Assembly: GCF_016862455.1 (NCBI RefSeq)
Contig: NZ_BOMZ01000012.1
Coordinates: forward strand, 1 to 64,000
Length of the DNA stretch: 64,000 bases
From: Actinoplanes utahensis
GTDB taxonomy: Bacteria > Actinomycetota > Actinomycetes > Mycobacteriales > Micromonosporaceae
Direction: 5' to 3'
The position numbers and the translations under genes are program-made. Below are positions 52,357 to 61,028 of the stretch, piece by piece (the first letter of the stretch is position 1; the number at the start of each line of letters is the position of its first letter). The notes under the pieces were generated by a model. That model worked only from the letters and a program-made list of their open reading frames with translations, searched no databases and had not been told where the DNA came from.

Positions 52357-53133
52357 GTGGCAGTGACGAAGGCCGGCGAGCCGGTAGCCGCGCGCGCGGA
52401 GGAGATCTGGAAGGTCTACGGCTCGGGCGAGGCCCGTGTGGTAGCGCTCCGCGGGGTCAGCGCCGAGTTCGGCCGGGGCCGGTTCACGGCCATCATGGGG
52501 CCGTCCGGCAGCGGCAAGTCGACATTGATGCACTGCCTCGCCGGTCTGGACACGATCGACAAGGGCACCGTGCACGTCGGCGGCACGGAGGTCAGCCGGC
52601 TGGGTGACAAGGCGCTGACGCGTCTGCGCCGCGACCGGATCGGGTTCATCTTCCAGCAGTTCAACCTGCTGCCGACGCTGAGCGCGGCGGAGAACATCCG
52701 GCTGCCGCTGGACATCGCCGGGCGCAAGGCGAATCCGCAGTGGTGGGACACCGTGATCGCCACGGTCGGCCTGGCCGACCGGCTCGGGCACCGTCCCAGT
52801 CAGCTGTCCGGCGGCCAGCAGCAGCGGGTGGCGTGCGCGCGGGCGCTGATGGGCCGCCCCGACGTGATCTTCGCGGACGAGCCGACCGGCAACCTGGACT
52901 CCCGGTCCGGCGCCGAGGTGCTGTCGTTCCTGCGGTCCAGTGTGCGCGAGCACGGGCAGACGATCGTGATGGTCACCCACGACCCGGTGGCGGCGAGCTA
53001 CGCCGACCGGGTGGTCTTCCTCGCCGACGGCTCGATCGTCGACGAGCTGGCCGACCCGACCGCCGACACCGTGCTGGACACGATGAAACGTCTGGACACC
53101 CCGGACGTCCCGGCCGCCCCGGTGATGCTCTGA
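52357..53133 (+). CDS. ABC transporter ATP-binding protein (FtsX partner)
   Basis: A 258-residue ATPase. Walker A is GPSGSGKST, then IFQQFNLLPTLSAAENI, the signature LSGGQQQRVACARAL, Walker B VIFADEPTGNLDSR and the switch His in MVTHDP. It pairs with the FtsX permease that starts at 53133. The GTG at 52357 is chosen because GGGGGAGAAG lies just upstream; the frame is open back to 52141. It is closely similar in layout to the ATPase at 3028-3840, so the window holds two exporters of this type. Confidence 0.94.
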   Translation: MAVTKAGEPVAARAEEIWKVYGSGEARVVALRGVSAEFGRGRFTAIMGPSGSGKSTLMHCLAGLDTIDKGTVHVGGTEVSRLGDKALTRLRRDRIGFIFQQFNLLPTLSAAENIRLPLDIAGRKANPQWWDTVIATVGLADRLGHRPSQLSGGQQQRVACARALMGRPDVIFADEPTGNLDSRSGAEVLSFLRSSVREHGQTIVMVTHDPVAASYADRVVFLADGSIVDELADPTADTVLDTMKRLDTPDVPAAPVML

Positions 53134-55667
53134 TGATCCGCGCGACACTGAAGAGCCTGCTCGCCCGCAAACTGCGGCTGGTGCTGTCCGGCCTGGCGGT
53201 GATCCTCGGGGTGATGTTCGTGTCCGGGGCGCTGGTGCTCACCGACACGCTCAACCGCACCTTCGATTCGATCTTCGCCGACGCCTACGCCTCGACCGAC
53301 GTCTCGGTCGCTGCGAAGCCCAAGGTCGAGATCTCGGAGATGGACGGCGAGGAGGTCGCCGCGACGCTTCCGGCCTCCGTCGTGCGGACGGTGCAGACCC
53401 AGCCGGGGGTACGGTCGGCGACCGGCCGCGTCGACGCCGACGGGGCCCGCGTGATCGGCGCCGACGGCAAGGTCCTCACCTCGTTCGGCCCGCCCCGGAT
53501 GGGCTCCAACTGGACCGGCACCGACGAGATCATGCAGATGCGATCCGGCCGTGGCCCGGAGACGCCCGGCGAGATCGCCATGAACGCGGCCACCGCCGAA
53601 CTCGCCGGCTATCGGGTCGGCGACCAGGTGCCGGTCCTCACACAGCAGCCGAAACGCGTGTTCACGCTGGTCGGCATCTGGGGTTACACCGGTGGCCGGG
53701 ACAGCGTCAGCGGTGTGCAGGAGGTCGCCTTCACCACGCCTGTCGCGCAGGAGCTGATGCTCGGCGCGAAGGACGTGTTCACGTCGGTGACCGTCCAGAC
53801 CGCCGACGGCGTCAGCCCGGAGGAGGTACGCGACCGGCTCGCCCCGCTGCTCGGCGACGGCTACCAGGTGCGGACCGGGGAGCAGCTGGCCGCCGACAGC
53901 GCCGCCGGCCTGAAGGAGGGCATCTCCTTCTTCAACCAGATCCTGCTCGGCTTCGCCGGGGTGGCGCTGTTCGTCGGCATCTTCCTCATCCTCAACACGT
54001 TCTCGATCGTGGTCGCCCAGCGCACCCGGGAACTGGCCCTGCTACGGGCGATGGGCGCGAGCCGCGGCCAGGTGATCAACTCGGTGCTGGTGGAGGCGGT
54101 CATCGTGGGCCTGCTCGCGGCGGTCCTCGGCCTGGCCGCCGGGATCGGCGCCGGTGCCGGGCTGGGCGCGCTGTTCAGCAGCATGGGCGGCGGGATGGAC
54201 CTGGCCCCGATCGGGGTTCCGCTGTCCGCCGTGATCAGCGCGTTCACGGTCGGTGTCCTGGTCACCGTGGTGGCCGCGGTGCTGCCCGCGCTGCGCGCCT
54301 CCCGGATCTCCCCGATCGCCGCGATGCAGGACGTCGCCACCCCGGACCGCCCGCTCACCGGCATCACGGTGGTCGGCTCGCTGGTCACCGCGGCCGGGGC
54401 GGCCGCCCTCGGCGCCGGCCTGTTCGTCGCGTCCGGTGATTCGGTGCTGTGGCTGATCCTCGGCGGGGTGCTCGTCACGTTCATCGGCGTCGCCCTGCTC
54501 ACCCCGCTGATCAGCCGTCCGGTGGTGTCGCTGCTGGGCCGGCTGTTCGCCTGGTCGGTGCCGGGCCGGCTGGGCCGGCTCAACTCGGGCCGCAACCCAC
54601 GCCGGACCGCCATCACCGCCGCCGCCCTGATGGTCGGCATCGCCCTGGTCACCGGTGTCACCGTGGTGATGGACTCGGCGAAGGCCAGCCTCAAGTCGGA
54701 GGTGGCGAGCGTCCTCAAGGCCCAGATCCTGATCAACGGCGATCAGGACACCGCGCAGGCGCCGACGTTCGACCCGGCGATCCTGACGAGAACCGAGGCG
54801 ATCCCGGGTGTCCGGGCGGCCGCCGGGATGCACACCGACATGGCGAAGGTCGGCGCCGACGTGTCGTACGTGGTGGCGACCCCGGACCTGTCCCGGCTGG
54901 CGGAGGCCTACGGCACGACCGCGGCCACGCTCACGCCCGGCCAGCTCGCGGTGAGCGACACCGAGGCGACGGAGCGGGGCTGGCAGACCGGCGCCCGGGT
55001 TCCGGTGCAGACGTCCCGCGGCGAGCCTCGCACCTACACGGTGGCCGCGATCTATCCGGAGAACAGCCTGCCGGGCCGGATCATCCTGCCCGCCGCGGCG
55101 ATCCCGGGCTTCGGCGCCACCGGACCGGTCATGGGCTTCGTGCGCCTCGACGACGGGGTCGCCGTCTCGGCGGTCCTGCCGCAGATCAAGACGCTGCTCG
55201 CGGACAGTCCCGAGTTCAGCGCCATCGACCAGCAGACCTTCGTCGACGAGCAGGCCGCCCAGTTCGACCAGATCATCATGATGATCCAGATCCTGCTGGG
55301 CCTGGCCATCCTGATCGCGGTGCTGGGCGTGGTCAACACCCTGGCCCTGTCCGTCCTGGAACGCACCCGCGAACTCGGCCTGCTCCGCGCCATCGGCCTG
55401 GGCCGCGCCCAGACCATGCGCATGATCACCGTCGAGGCCGTGGTGATCGCCGTCTTCGGCGCACTGCTCGGCGTCGTCGTGGGCGCCGGCATGGGCAGCG
55501 CGGTCACCCGGGCCCTGGAGAACGACGGCATCACCCAACTCGTCCTCCCCTGGACCCGGATGGCCACCTACCTGGCCCTGGCCGCCCTGGTCGGCATCTT
55601 CGCCGCGGTCCTTCCCGCCATCCGCGCCGCCCGCCTCAACATCCTGAACGCCATCGCCCACGACTAA
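53133..55667 (+). CDS. FtsX-like ABC transporter permease
   Basis: An 844-residue permease with two FtsX repeats. The N-terminal helix (about 15-38) is followed by a large extracytoplasmic domain (about 40-255), a three-helix block with QRTRELALLRAMGASRGQVINSV, another helix pair, a second extracytoplasmic domain (about 520-690), and a final block with LERTRELGLLRAIGLGRAQTMRM. Its ATG shares one base with the ATPase stop (TGATG). It probably exports a lipid, peptide or antibiotic. A hairpin terminator follows. Confidence 0.94.
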   Translation: MIRATLKSLLARKLRLVLSGLAVILGVMFVSGALVLTDTLNRTFDSIFADAYASTDVSVAAKPKVEISEMDGEEVAATLPASVVRTVQTQPGVRSATGRVDADGARVIGADGKVLTSFGPPRMGSNWTGTDEIMQMRSGRGPETPGEIAMNAATAELAGYRVGDQVPVLTQQPKRVFTLVGIWGYTGGRDSVSGVQEVAFTTPVAQELMLGAKDVFTSVTVQTADGVSPEEVRDRLAPLLGDGYQVRTGEQLAADSAAGLKEGISFFNQILLGFAGVALFVGIFLILNTFSIVVAQRTRELALLRAMGASRGQVINSVLVEAVIVGLLAAVLGLAAGIGAGAGLGALFSSMGGGMDLAPIGVPLSAVISAFTVGVLVTVVAAVLPALRASRISPIAAMQDVATPDRPLTGITVVGSLVTAAGAAALGAGLFVASGDSVLWLILGGVLVTFIGVALLTPLISRPVVSLLGRLFAWSVPGRLGRLNSGRNPRRTAITAAALMVGIALVTGVTVVMDSAKASLKSEVASVLKAQILINGDQDTAQAPTFDPAILTRTEAIPGVRAAAGMHTDMAKVGADVSYVVATPDLSRLAEAYGTTAATLTPGQLAVSDTEATERGWQTGARVPVQTSRGEPRTYTVAAIYPENSLPGRIILPAAAIPGFGATGPVMGFVRLDDGVAVSAVLPQIKTLLADSPEFSAIDQQTFVDEQAAQFDQIIMMIQILLGLAILIAVLGVVNTLALSVLERTRELGLLRAIGLGRAQTMRMITVEAVVIAVFGALLGVVVGAGMGSAVTRALENDGITQLVLPWTRMATYLALAALVGIFAAVLPAIRAARLNILNAIAHD

Positions 55668-55671
55668 CCCA

Positions 55672-55713
55672 CCACCGATCCGGCCCCGGCTCCCGGCCGG
55701 GGCGGATCGGTGG
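55672..55713 (+). terminator. Hairpin terminator after the ABC operon
   Basis: CCACCGATCCGGCCCCGGC pairs with GGCCGGGGCGGATCGGTGG with one unpaired base and a short loop, five bases past the permease stop. It should end the exporter transcript. Confidence 0.85.
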
Positions 55714-55860
55714 CGCCAGGCAGACCACTGGCGGCCCGTCCCGAATGCCCGCGACAGCCGTCGAATCCCGCCTGGCTCCCGCACTGCGCACGGGTCGCGG
55801 TTCACGTCACCACCCTGGAACCGCGATCTTGTACGCCGTGAATCGCCCTTCGCCAACCCC

Positions 55861-55935
55861 GGCCCGTCCCGTGTCTCCCACGCGAGGTAGCTCCGGGCGC
55901 AGGCCGCAACGCGGCCACCGGGCCGAATGCGACGG
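55861..55935 (-). repeat. Inverted copy A of a ~75-bp dispersed sequence
   Basis: Read on the minus strand, this contains CGCATTCGGCCCGGTGGCCG, a CG-TTGCGGCC block, CCGGAGC, ACCTCGCG and ACGGGACGGGCC. Copy B on the plus strand at 56931-57004 has the same blocks in the same order, with small gaps. By eye about 85% of the bases agree. Confidence 0.75.
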
Positions 55936-56157
55936 TCACCGCCAACCCGTCAAAGCCGTATGCCAGCCCTGTGCCCAGCCCGCGAGGCAGTTCAGACCGG
56001 CGACTCGCGAACAGCGGTAACCGGAACCCCACCACCTGCCGTACCCCGGTTCGCTGATACGGCGGAACCGTTCGGCCAGCGGCGTATCGAGCTCGGCGGT
56101 ACACGAGGTCCGCCCGAACGCCTCAGCTACCCCGACACGGCCCTGCCCACCGCGCCA

Positions 56158-56245
56158 GCCCGCGCCGCACATCACCACGATCCGCGCGCCACCGGCTGCG
56201 TGGAAACCTGCGGCCCAGCCCGCGCCGCACATCACCACGCGGTCC
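56158..56245 (+). repeat. Direct repeat of about 24 bases, two copies
   Basis: CAGCCCGCGCCGCACATCAC-CACG occurs near 56156 and again near 56217, 61 bases apart. Both copies lie inside the 1.36-kb gene-free stretch. Confidence 0.75.
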
Positions 56246-56757
56246 TTGGCCGGCTGGCGCCTGCTGACCGGCGACTCTCATCCACCTGTTGGCCAGCGGT
56301 CAGGCCCAGCCAACCGGCGGACCTGGGGCTGTCCGCACAGCGGCGGATCTTCCCGGCTGGCTCTCAGTGCTGTCTCCCGCTGGTTGAGAGAGCGGTGACG
56401 ACCAACTGGCCGATTCCCCGCCCCCTGTCGAACGTGGAGACTGCTGGGCTTGACCCATCTTGACGGACAGGGTCGATTCCAGGTCCCCTGATCTTGGATG
56501 TCCGTCAAAACGGGGCAGGCCCATGCGCTGTCCGCGCCACCACGCGCTCACCAGCTCCAACCCAGCGGACGAAAAGCCGCCGGCCCGCGACGGAGACACC
56601 CCTTGCGCGCGAGATCCAGTGAGTTTCGGGCGAACCGATTCACCACGACCTCACAAGATCGACAACCGGCGGGCGAGCAATCGGCCAGCCGGATCAGCAG
56701 TGAGAGCCAGCCAGAAGTAACCCCGGTGGCCGGCTTGCCCGCGAGGCCATCAGACAG

Positions 56758-56865
56758 TCCCGGGACCAGGACCAGGACCAGGACCAGGACCAGAAGCGGA
56801 ACCGGGACCGGGAGCGGGACCGGGAGCGGGACCGGGAGCGGGACCGGGAGCGGGAGCGGTGGGAA
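56758..56865 (+). repeat. 6-bp and 12-bp microsatellite
   Basis: Five ACCAGG units are followed by four copies of GGGAGCGGGACC and a degenerate tail. The array reads as Gly-Thr/Arg-Thr/Gly-Ser repeats in one frame, but no gene uses it. It is the longest simple repeat in the window. Confidence 0.9.
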
Positions 56866-56930
56866 TGCCGGTTGACGGCCGGTGGGTGGGAGGGGCCGTC
56901 GAGGGCGGGTGGGATGGGGTAGCCGTTCGG

Positions 56931-57004
56931 GCCGCATTCGGCCCGGTGGCCGCGCTGCGGCCCGGAGCGAGCAGCCACCTCGCGCGGGGGTCACGGGACG
57001 GGCC
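56931..57004 (+). repeat. Copy B of the ~75-bp dispersed sequence
   Basis: Same block order as copy A (CCGCATTCGGCCCGGTGGCC, CGCGCTGCGGC, CCGGAGC, ACCTCGCG, ACGGGACGGGCC) but on the opposite strand. The two copies enclose about 1 kb of gene-free DNA. Confidence 0.75.
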
Positions 57005-57070
57005 GATCCGGCGGGAGCGGGGCACGGCGTACCGAAGAGTGGGGTGGAGAGATCTGACCGTGACCGGCCG

Positions 57071-57625
57071 TCAGACCTTGCTCGGGACGCGGCGGTGCAG
57101 TTCGGCGAGGAGGACCTCGGGGCCGGGGGACATCAGGCCGACGTCGATCACGTAGGCGGTCTCGCCGCCGCGGCGGCGCACGCGAGGGGGCCCGCCGCGC
57201 CCGGGCAGCGCTGTCGCGTAGTCCCCGGCGATCGGGGTGATCACCAGTTCGGTGAACGGGCCGCGGCCGTGCAGGGCCACCGCGGCGATGCCGGACCAGG
57301 GCAGGTGGACCGGGCGGCGGCCGGTCGCGGCGAAGTCGAGGCCGTGCACGGAGGTGTGCAGCCAGCCGAGACGGCGCCAGACGACGAGCAGGACGACGGC
57401 GGCGACGACGGCCGGCACGACGAGTGTGAACTCGGCGAAGATCACGATGTCGGCGGGGCGCGGGCGGTAGCCGCCGGCCATCCGGATGAGCAGGGTGATC
57501 AGCAGCATGGGCAGCCAGGCGGCGGCCAGGACCCAGAGCGCCGTCACGTAGAACATGCCGCGCGCCTGGAAGAAGCTGACGGTGTCGTCGGTGGGTCCGA
57601 GTACCTGGTCAACATGGTCAGCCAT
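57071..57625 (-). CDS. Membrane protein with bacterial PH-like domain
   Basis: A 184-residue protein. Two membrane helices (about 27-52, ALWVLAAAWLPMLLITLLIRM, and 62-84, IVIFAEFTLVVPAVVAAVVLLVVW) precede a soluble region with the beta pattern of a PH-like domain (LHTSVHGLDFAATGRRPVHLPWSGIAAVAL, then ELVITPIAG). The WSGI step in that pattern is common in DUF-type PH membrane proteins. The ATG at 57625 is the best start. It is divergent from the PAC2 gene, with a 123-base gap. No function can be given. Confidence 0.78.
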   Translation of the reverse strand: MADHVDQVLGPTDDTVSFFQARGMFYVTALWVLAAAWLPMLLITLLIRMAGGYRPRPADIVIFAEFTLVVPAVVAAVVLLVVWRRLGWLHTSVHGLDFAATGRRPVHLPWSGIAAVALHGRGPFTELVITPIAGDYATALPGRGGPPRVRRRGGETAYVIDVGLMSPGPEVLLAELHRRVPSKV

Positions 57626-57748
57626 AAGGGCATTATGCACGGATAAAAGCGACTTGGTGGCGGTTATCGACGACGATGGGCGTCGATTCGTCCGGTACCG
57701 GGCGCGGCCGCCGGGTGTGTTCCGGCACCCGCACGTAGGCTGTGTGCC

Positions 57749-58618
57749 ATGACTGAGTTCGACGGCCTTCCGCTGCTCCGCTCCCCCGTGGCCATCGCCG
57801 CCTTCGAGGGCTGGAACGACGCCGCGGACGCTTCGACCGCGGCCGTGGAACACCTCGAGCAGGTGTGGGAGGCTCGGGAGATCACCAGCATCGATCCGGA
57901 GGACTTCTACGACTTCCAGGTCAGCCGCCCCACCATCACGATGGCCGAGGGCGAGACCCGGAAGATCGAGTGGCCGACCACCCGGTTCACCGTGGCCAGC
58001 CCGCCCGGCGCCGACCGGGACGTGGTGCTGATCCGGGGCATCGAGCCGAGCATGCGCTGGCGCACCTTCTGCGAGTCGGTGCTGGAGATCTGCCACAGCC
58101 TCGAGGTCAACCGGATCGTGCTGCTCGGGGCGTTGCTGGCCGATGTCCCCTACACCCGGCCGCTGCCGATCAGCGGCACCGCCCGTGACAAGGAGACCGC
58201 CGAGCGCTACAAGGTCGTCCCGACCCGCTACGACGGCCCGACCGGCATCGTCGGGGTGTTGCAGGAGGCGGCGACCCGCGCCGAACTGGACGCGCTGTCG
58301 TTCTGGGTGCACGTGCCGCACTACGCCAACAACCCGCCCTGCCCCAAGGCGACGTTGTCGCTGCTCAGCCGGATCGAGGACGTGCTGGACCTGCCGGTGC
58401 CGATGGCCGACCTGGCCGAGCAGGCCGACGAGTGGGAGAAGCGTGTCCGGGTCGCCGCGGAACAGGACGCGGAGCTCGGCGAGTATGTGCGCGAGCTCGA
58501 GGAACGCGTCGGGGACGCGGGGATCCAGCCGCTGACCGGTGACGAGATCGCCAGCGAGTTCGAGAAGTACCTGCGCCGCCGCGGCGGCTCGGCCGGCCCG
58601 ACCGCCGGCTCCTGGTGA
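57749..58618 (+). CDS. PAC2 family protein
   Basis: A 289-residue cytoplasmic protein of the PAC2 (proteasome-assembly-chaperone-like) family. Markers are VAIAAFEGWNDAADAST, VLIRGIEPSMRWRTFCE, IVLLGALLADVPYTRP and a C-terminal helical region (about 215-280) rich in Glu. The eukaryotic namesake assists proteasome assembly, but bacterial members are of unknown function, and this one lies 13 kb from the proteasome genes. It starts with an ATG and is followed by a strong hairpin. Confidence 0.92.
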   Translation: MTEFDGLPLLRSPVAIAAFEGWNDAADASTAAVEHLEQVWEAREITSIDPEDFYDFQVSRPTITMAEGETRKIEWPTTRFTVASPPGADRDVVLIRGIEPSMRWRTFCESVLEICHSLEVNRIVLLGALLADVPYTRPLPISGTARDKETAERYKVVPTRYDGPTGIVGVLQEAATRAELDALSFWVHVPHYANNPPCPKATLSLLSRIEDVLDLPVPMADLAEQADEWEKRVRVAAEQDAELGEYVRELEERVGDAGIQPLTGDEIASEFEKYLRRRGGSAGPTAGSW

Positions 58619-58620
58619 CG

Positions 58621-58655
58621 TGCGGCGGCGGGCGCCTCGGGCGCCCGCCGCCGCA
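58621..58655. terminator. Perfect 16-bp hairpin between convergent genes
   Basis: TGCGGCGGCGGGCGCC pairs exactly with GGCGCCCGCCGCCGCA across TCG, three bases past the PAC2 stop. The convergent DUF397 gene ends at 58659. It should end both transcripts. Confidence 0.9.
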
Positions 58656-58658
58656 GCT

Positions 58659-58850
58659 TCAGCGGCTTCTGCCGACCTGCAGGACCAGCTCCTGAAAACC
58701 GTCCCACTCGCTGAGTGTGAAGACCAGCGGTGCCTGCTCAGGGTTCTTGCTGTCGCGAAGGGCGACGGCGGCGCCGTCCACGGCGACCTCGACGCACGCG
58801 CCGGTCGAGCAGAAGGTGCTTCGCTGCCACCCCGTTGTGGTGTCACGCAT
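58659..58850 (-). CDS. DUF397 small protein
   Basis: A 63-residue protein with the DUF397 layout: WQRSTFCSTGACVEVAVDGAAVALRDSKNPEQAPLVFTLSEWDGFQ. DUF397 proteins are encoded next to XRE regulators in actinobacteria and have been linked to development and to toxin-antitoxin-like pairs. The ATG at 58850 has AGGACA just upstream. It starts 33 bases after the XRE gene and is probably co-transcribed with it. Confidence 0.9.
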   Translation of the reverse strand: MRDTTTGWQRSTFCSTGACVEVAVDGAAVALRDSKNPEQAPLVFTLSEWDGFQELVLQVGRSR

Positions 58851-58883
58851 GGTGTGTCCTTTCACCGAAAAGTACATTAATCA

Positions 58884-59804
58884 CTACAAGCCGGATTTTC
58901 GGGCAATCCTCGCGCGCAAGTCATACGCCCGAGCCAGCACCGTCGCCCGGCTCGCCTCCTCTTCCAGCGCCTCGTGCCAGAAACGCTCGAAGACCTCATG
59001 GTGGAATCGGACCTCGGCCGGGTCCTCGATCACGTCATCCCGGGTGTACGACTCCCGGTAGAGCACGGCGTCGTCCACGCCGTCGTCCTCGGCGTCGCCC
59101 TCGCCGAGGTGCAGCACGCTGAACGAGCCGAACATGCCCATCACCGCGCCGCCGTCCATCGGGATCACGCGGACCCGCACGTTCGGCCGGCGGGAGACCT
59201 CGGCCAGGTCCTCGAACTGGGCGGCCATCGTCTCCTGGTCGCCGATCATGCGCCACAGCGCGGACTCGTCGAGGAGCAGCCGGTACTCCGGGGCGCCGTC
59301 CCGCTCGATCACCTGCGCGCGCCGCCGCAGGCGCACCTCACGCCGGACCCGGCGGGCGTCCGACTCCAGGTCGAACCCGGACCATGCCAGGGTCGCCTCA
59401 GCCGTCGCCGGGGTCTGCAGGTAGCCGGGAACCATGGTCGGCTGGTACTCCCGGATGGTCGCCGCGGCCAGTTCGAACTGGAGCAACTGCACCAGTCCCG
59501 GCGGCAGGTGGCTGCGATGCTCGGGGTCCGTCCAGTACCGCTCGCGCCGGGCGATGCGGGCGTCCTCCAGGAGCCCGGCGACCCGGTCGGCGTCGGTCAC
59601 CCGATAGAGGGTCAGGGCGGCGCGCAGGTCGGTGGCCGAGATGTTGACCTCGCCCAGCTCGATGCGCTGGATCTTCGACATGGACCAGCCGAGGGTCTTG
59701 GCGACGTCGCTCTGACTGTGACCAGTGCGCTCCCGCGCCGCACGCAAGGCCAGCCGCACCCGCCGTCGCGAGACCGCGGGTAGCTCCTCGCGCGCAGCCG
59801 ACAT
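58884..59804 (-). CDS. XRE-family regulator with DUF5753-type domain
   Basis: A 306-residue regulator. The N-terminal helix-turn-helix (about 15-72) has RERTGHSQSDVAKTLGWSMSKIQRIELGEVNISATDL. The rest (about 95-290) is the DUF5753-type domain that follows XRE domains in WhiJ-like actinobacterial proteins: EYQPTMVPGYLQTPATAEATL, RAQVIERDGAPEYRLLLDESALWR and MDGGAVMGMFGSFSVLHLGEGD. The DUF397 gene directly downstream completes the usual pair. It is divergent from the GntR gene. Confidence 0.93.
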   Translation of the reverse strand: MSAAREELPAVSRRRVRLALRAARERTGHSQSDVAKTLGWSMSKIQRIELGEVNISATDLRAALTLYRVTDADRVAGLLEDARIARRERYWTDPEHRSHLPPGLVQLLQFELAAATIREYQPTMVPGYLQTPATAEATLAWSGFDLESDARRVRREVRLRRRAQVIERDGAPEYRLLLDESALWRMIGDQETMAAQFEDLAEVSRRPNVRVRVIPMDGGAVMGMFGSFSVLHLGEGDAEDDGVDDAVLYRESYTRDDVIEDPAEVRFHHEVFERFWHEALEEEASRATVLARAYDLRARIARKSGL

Positions 59805-60200
59805 CCAGTCCCCAGACCCTCAAAAGCCGCGAATCAACCACGAATGCGACGTGGCAGACAGCCGTGCAGCTCACGGCCGTGCCGAGAATACCGCAGGCCG
59901 GATGACCACCGGCCCCGCGCCTCCAAGGAGCGAACGAAACCGTCGGCGACAGGGGGGACAGTGGTCACCGAACGTGGCTCATCAAACGAGATGGCGTCCA
60001 GTTGCCGCTGGACGCCACCTCTTGTTCACCCCTACCCCTCCTCACGTGACCTCAGTATGGGGCGCAATCGCCCGTACCCGCCAGGCCCCTGTCTGCCTTA
60101 TAGCTGATAAGCGAATTCATCCATCGTCGTCAGGCGTGTCGCGCGTGCCGATCGACGTCTCGCAGCGCATCCTAGGAACCTAGCTGGAAGGGGACGATCC
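59805..60200. promoter_or_regulatory. Divergent regulatory gap between XRE and GntR genes
   Basis: No gene is seen in these 396 bases. The sequence near 60090-60125 is rich in A/T and holds CTTAT-AGCTG-ATAAG (60097-60111), an imperfect operator or -10 region. A clear palindrome at 60172-60183 lies just before the GntR gene. The first 150 bases should carry the promoter of the XRE/DUF397 pair. Confidence 0.6.
60172..60183. promoter_or_regulatory. Palindromic site before the GntR gene
   Basis: CTAGG-AA-CCTAG is a perfect palindrome 17 bases upstream of the ATG and next to the AAGGGGAC ribosome-binding site. GntR-family regulators often bind such short palindromes over their own promoter or start region, so autoregulation is likely. 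Confidence 0.55.
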
Positions 60201-60992
60201 ATGAGCATCAACCCGGGCGCCGCCGAGTTCCCGCATCGGCAGATCGCGGCCCAGCTGCGGGAACGTATCCGGCGTGGGGACTGGCAGCCGGGCGAGCGGC
60301 TGCCCTCCATCCCCGCCATGGCGGAGATGTTCGGCGTGGCGAAGCAGACCGTGCAACGCACCGTCGACCAGCTGCGGGTCGAGGGCATCCTGATCACCAA
60401 ACCCGGATCCGGTACGTACGTCCGGGGCACCCGCCGCCGCCTCAACCGGCTCTCCCGCGGCCGCTACGGAGTCCACCGCGGCTATCACGCCGACCTGGCC
60501 GCCCGCTACCGCCAGCAGCTCACCGGCGTCGGCCGGGAGGCGGCGCCGCCCGAGGTGGCCGACGCGTTCGGGGTCCGGGACGGCACGGAGATGCTGGTCC
60601 GGCGCCATGTGGTGCGCACCGACGACGCCACCGTCGAGGTCGGCGCGTCCTGGTTCCGGGTGACCGACGCGAGCGGCACCTCCCTGGAACGGCACGAGCC
60701 CTTCGGCCGGCCCCTCTACCAGGAGGCCGAGGAGGTGCTCAGCCGCCGCTACACGTCCGCCACCGACACCATCAGCGCCCGGCAGCCGAGCCGGGAGGAG
60801 GCCGAGATCCTGCAGATCCGGCCGGACACCCCGGTCCTGCATCTGCTGCATGTCGCTTTCGACGAGACCCGCAAGCCGATCGAGGTGGCGCAGGCCACCT
60901 GGCCGGGTCCGATGACCACGCTGACCGAGGAGTACCGGATCCCGGCGCCGGCCCCGGACCCCGACCCGGATCCGGGGCTCGCGCTCGCCTGA
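60201..60992 (+). CDS. GntR-family transcription regulator with UTRA domain
   Basis: A 263-residue regulator. An N-terminal winged helix-turn-helix (about 10-75) shows QIAAQLRERIRRGDWQPGERLPSIPAMAEMFGVAKQTVQRTVDQLRVEG. The UTRA effector-binding domain (about 95-245) has VRRHVVRTDDATVEVGASWF, FGRPLYQEAEEVLSRRYTSATDTISARQPSREEAEIL and PVLHLLHVAFDETRKPIEVAQATWPG. This is the HutC subfamily; UTRA ligands are small metabolites. An acidic Asp/Pro tail ends the protein. A palindrome at 60172-60183 is a likely operator. Confidence 0.93.
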   Translation: MSINPGAAEFPHRQIAAQLRERIRRGDWQPGERLPSIPAMAEMFGVAKQTVQRTVDQLRVEGILITKPGSGTYVRGTRRRLNRLSRGRYGVHRGYHADLAARYRQQLTGVGREAAPPEVADAFGVRDGTEMLVRRHVVRTDDATVEVGASWFRVTDASGTSLERHEPFGRPLYQEAEEVLSRRYTSATDTISARQPSREEAEILQIRPDTPVLHLLHVAFDETRKPIEVAQATWPGPMTTLTEEYRIPAPAPDPDPDPGLALA

Positions 60993-61028
60993 GAAGCAGG
61001 TCCTGTGTGGCGGACCCACCACACAGGG

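Larger units (their letters stand above)
55714..57070. other. 1.36-kb repeat-bearing region without a supported gene
   Basis: Open frames here are short and look like chance translations of GC-rich repeats; none shows a domain. The stretch contains two inverted copies of a ~75-base sequence (55861-55935 and 56931-57004), a direct repeat of about 24 bases (near 56158 and 56218), a sequence related to the 49003 hairpin (56361-56376), and a 6/12-bp microsatellite (56758-56865). It could be the remains of a mobile or dispersed element, or a decayed gene. Confidence 0.6.

Noticed and set aside
55927-56463. 178-residue plus-strand frame in the gene-free stretch
   Set aside because: No domain or start signal, and it translates through the direct and inverted repeats.
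55714-57070. Insertion sequence
   Set aside because: No transposase or DDE motif in any frame; only inverted copies of a short sequence were found.
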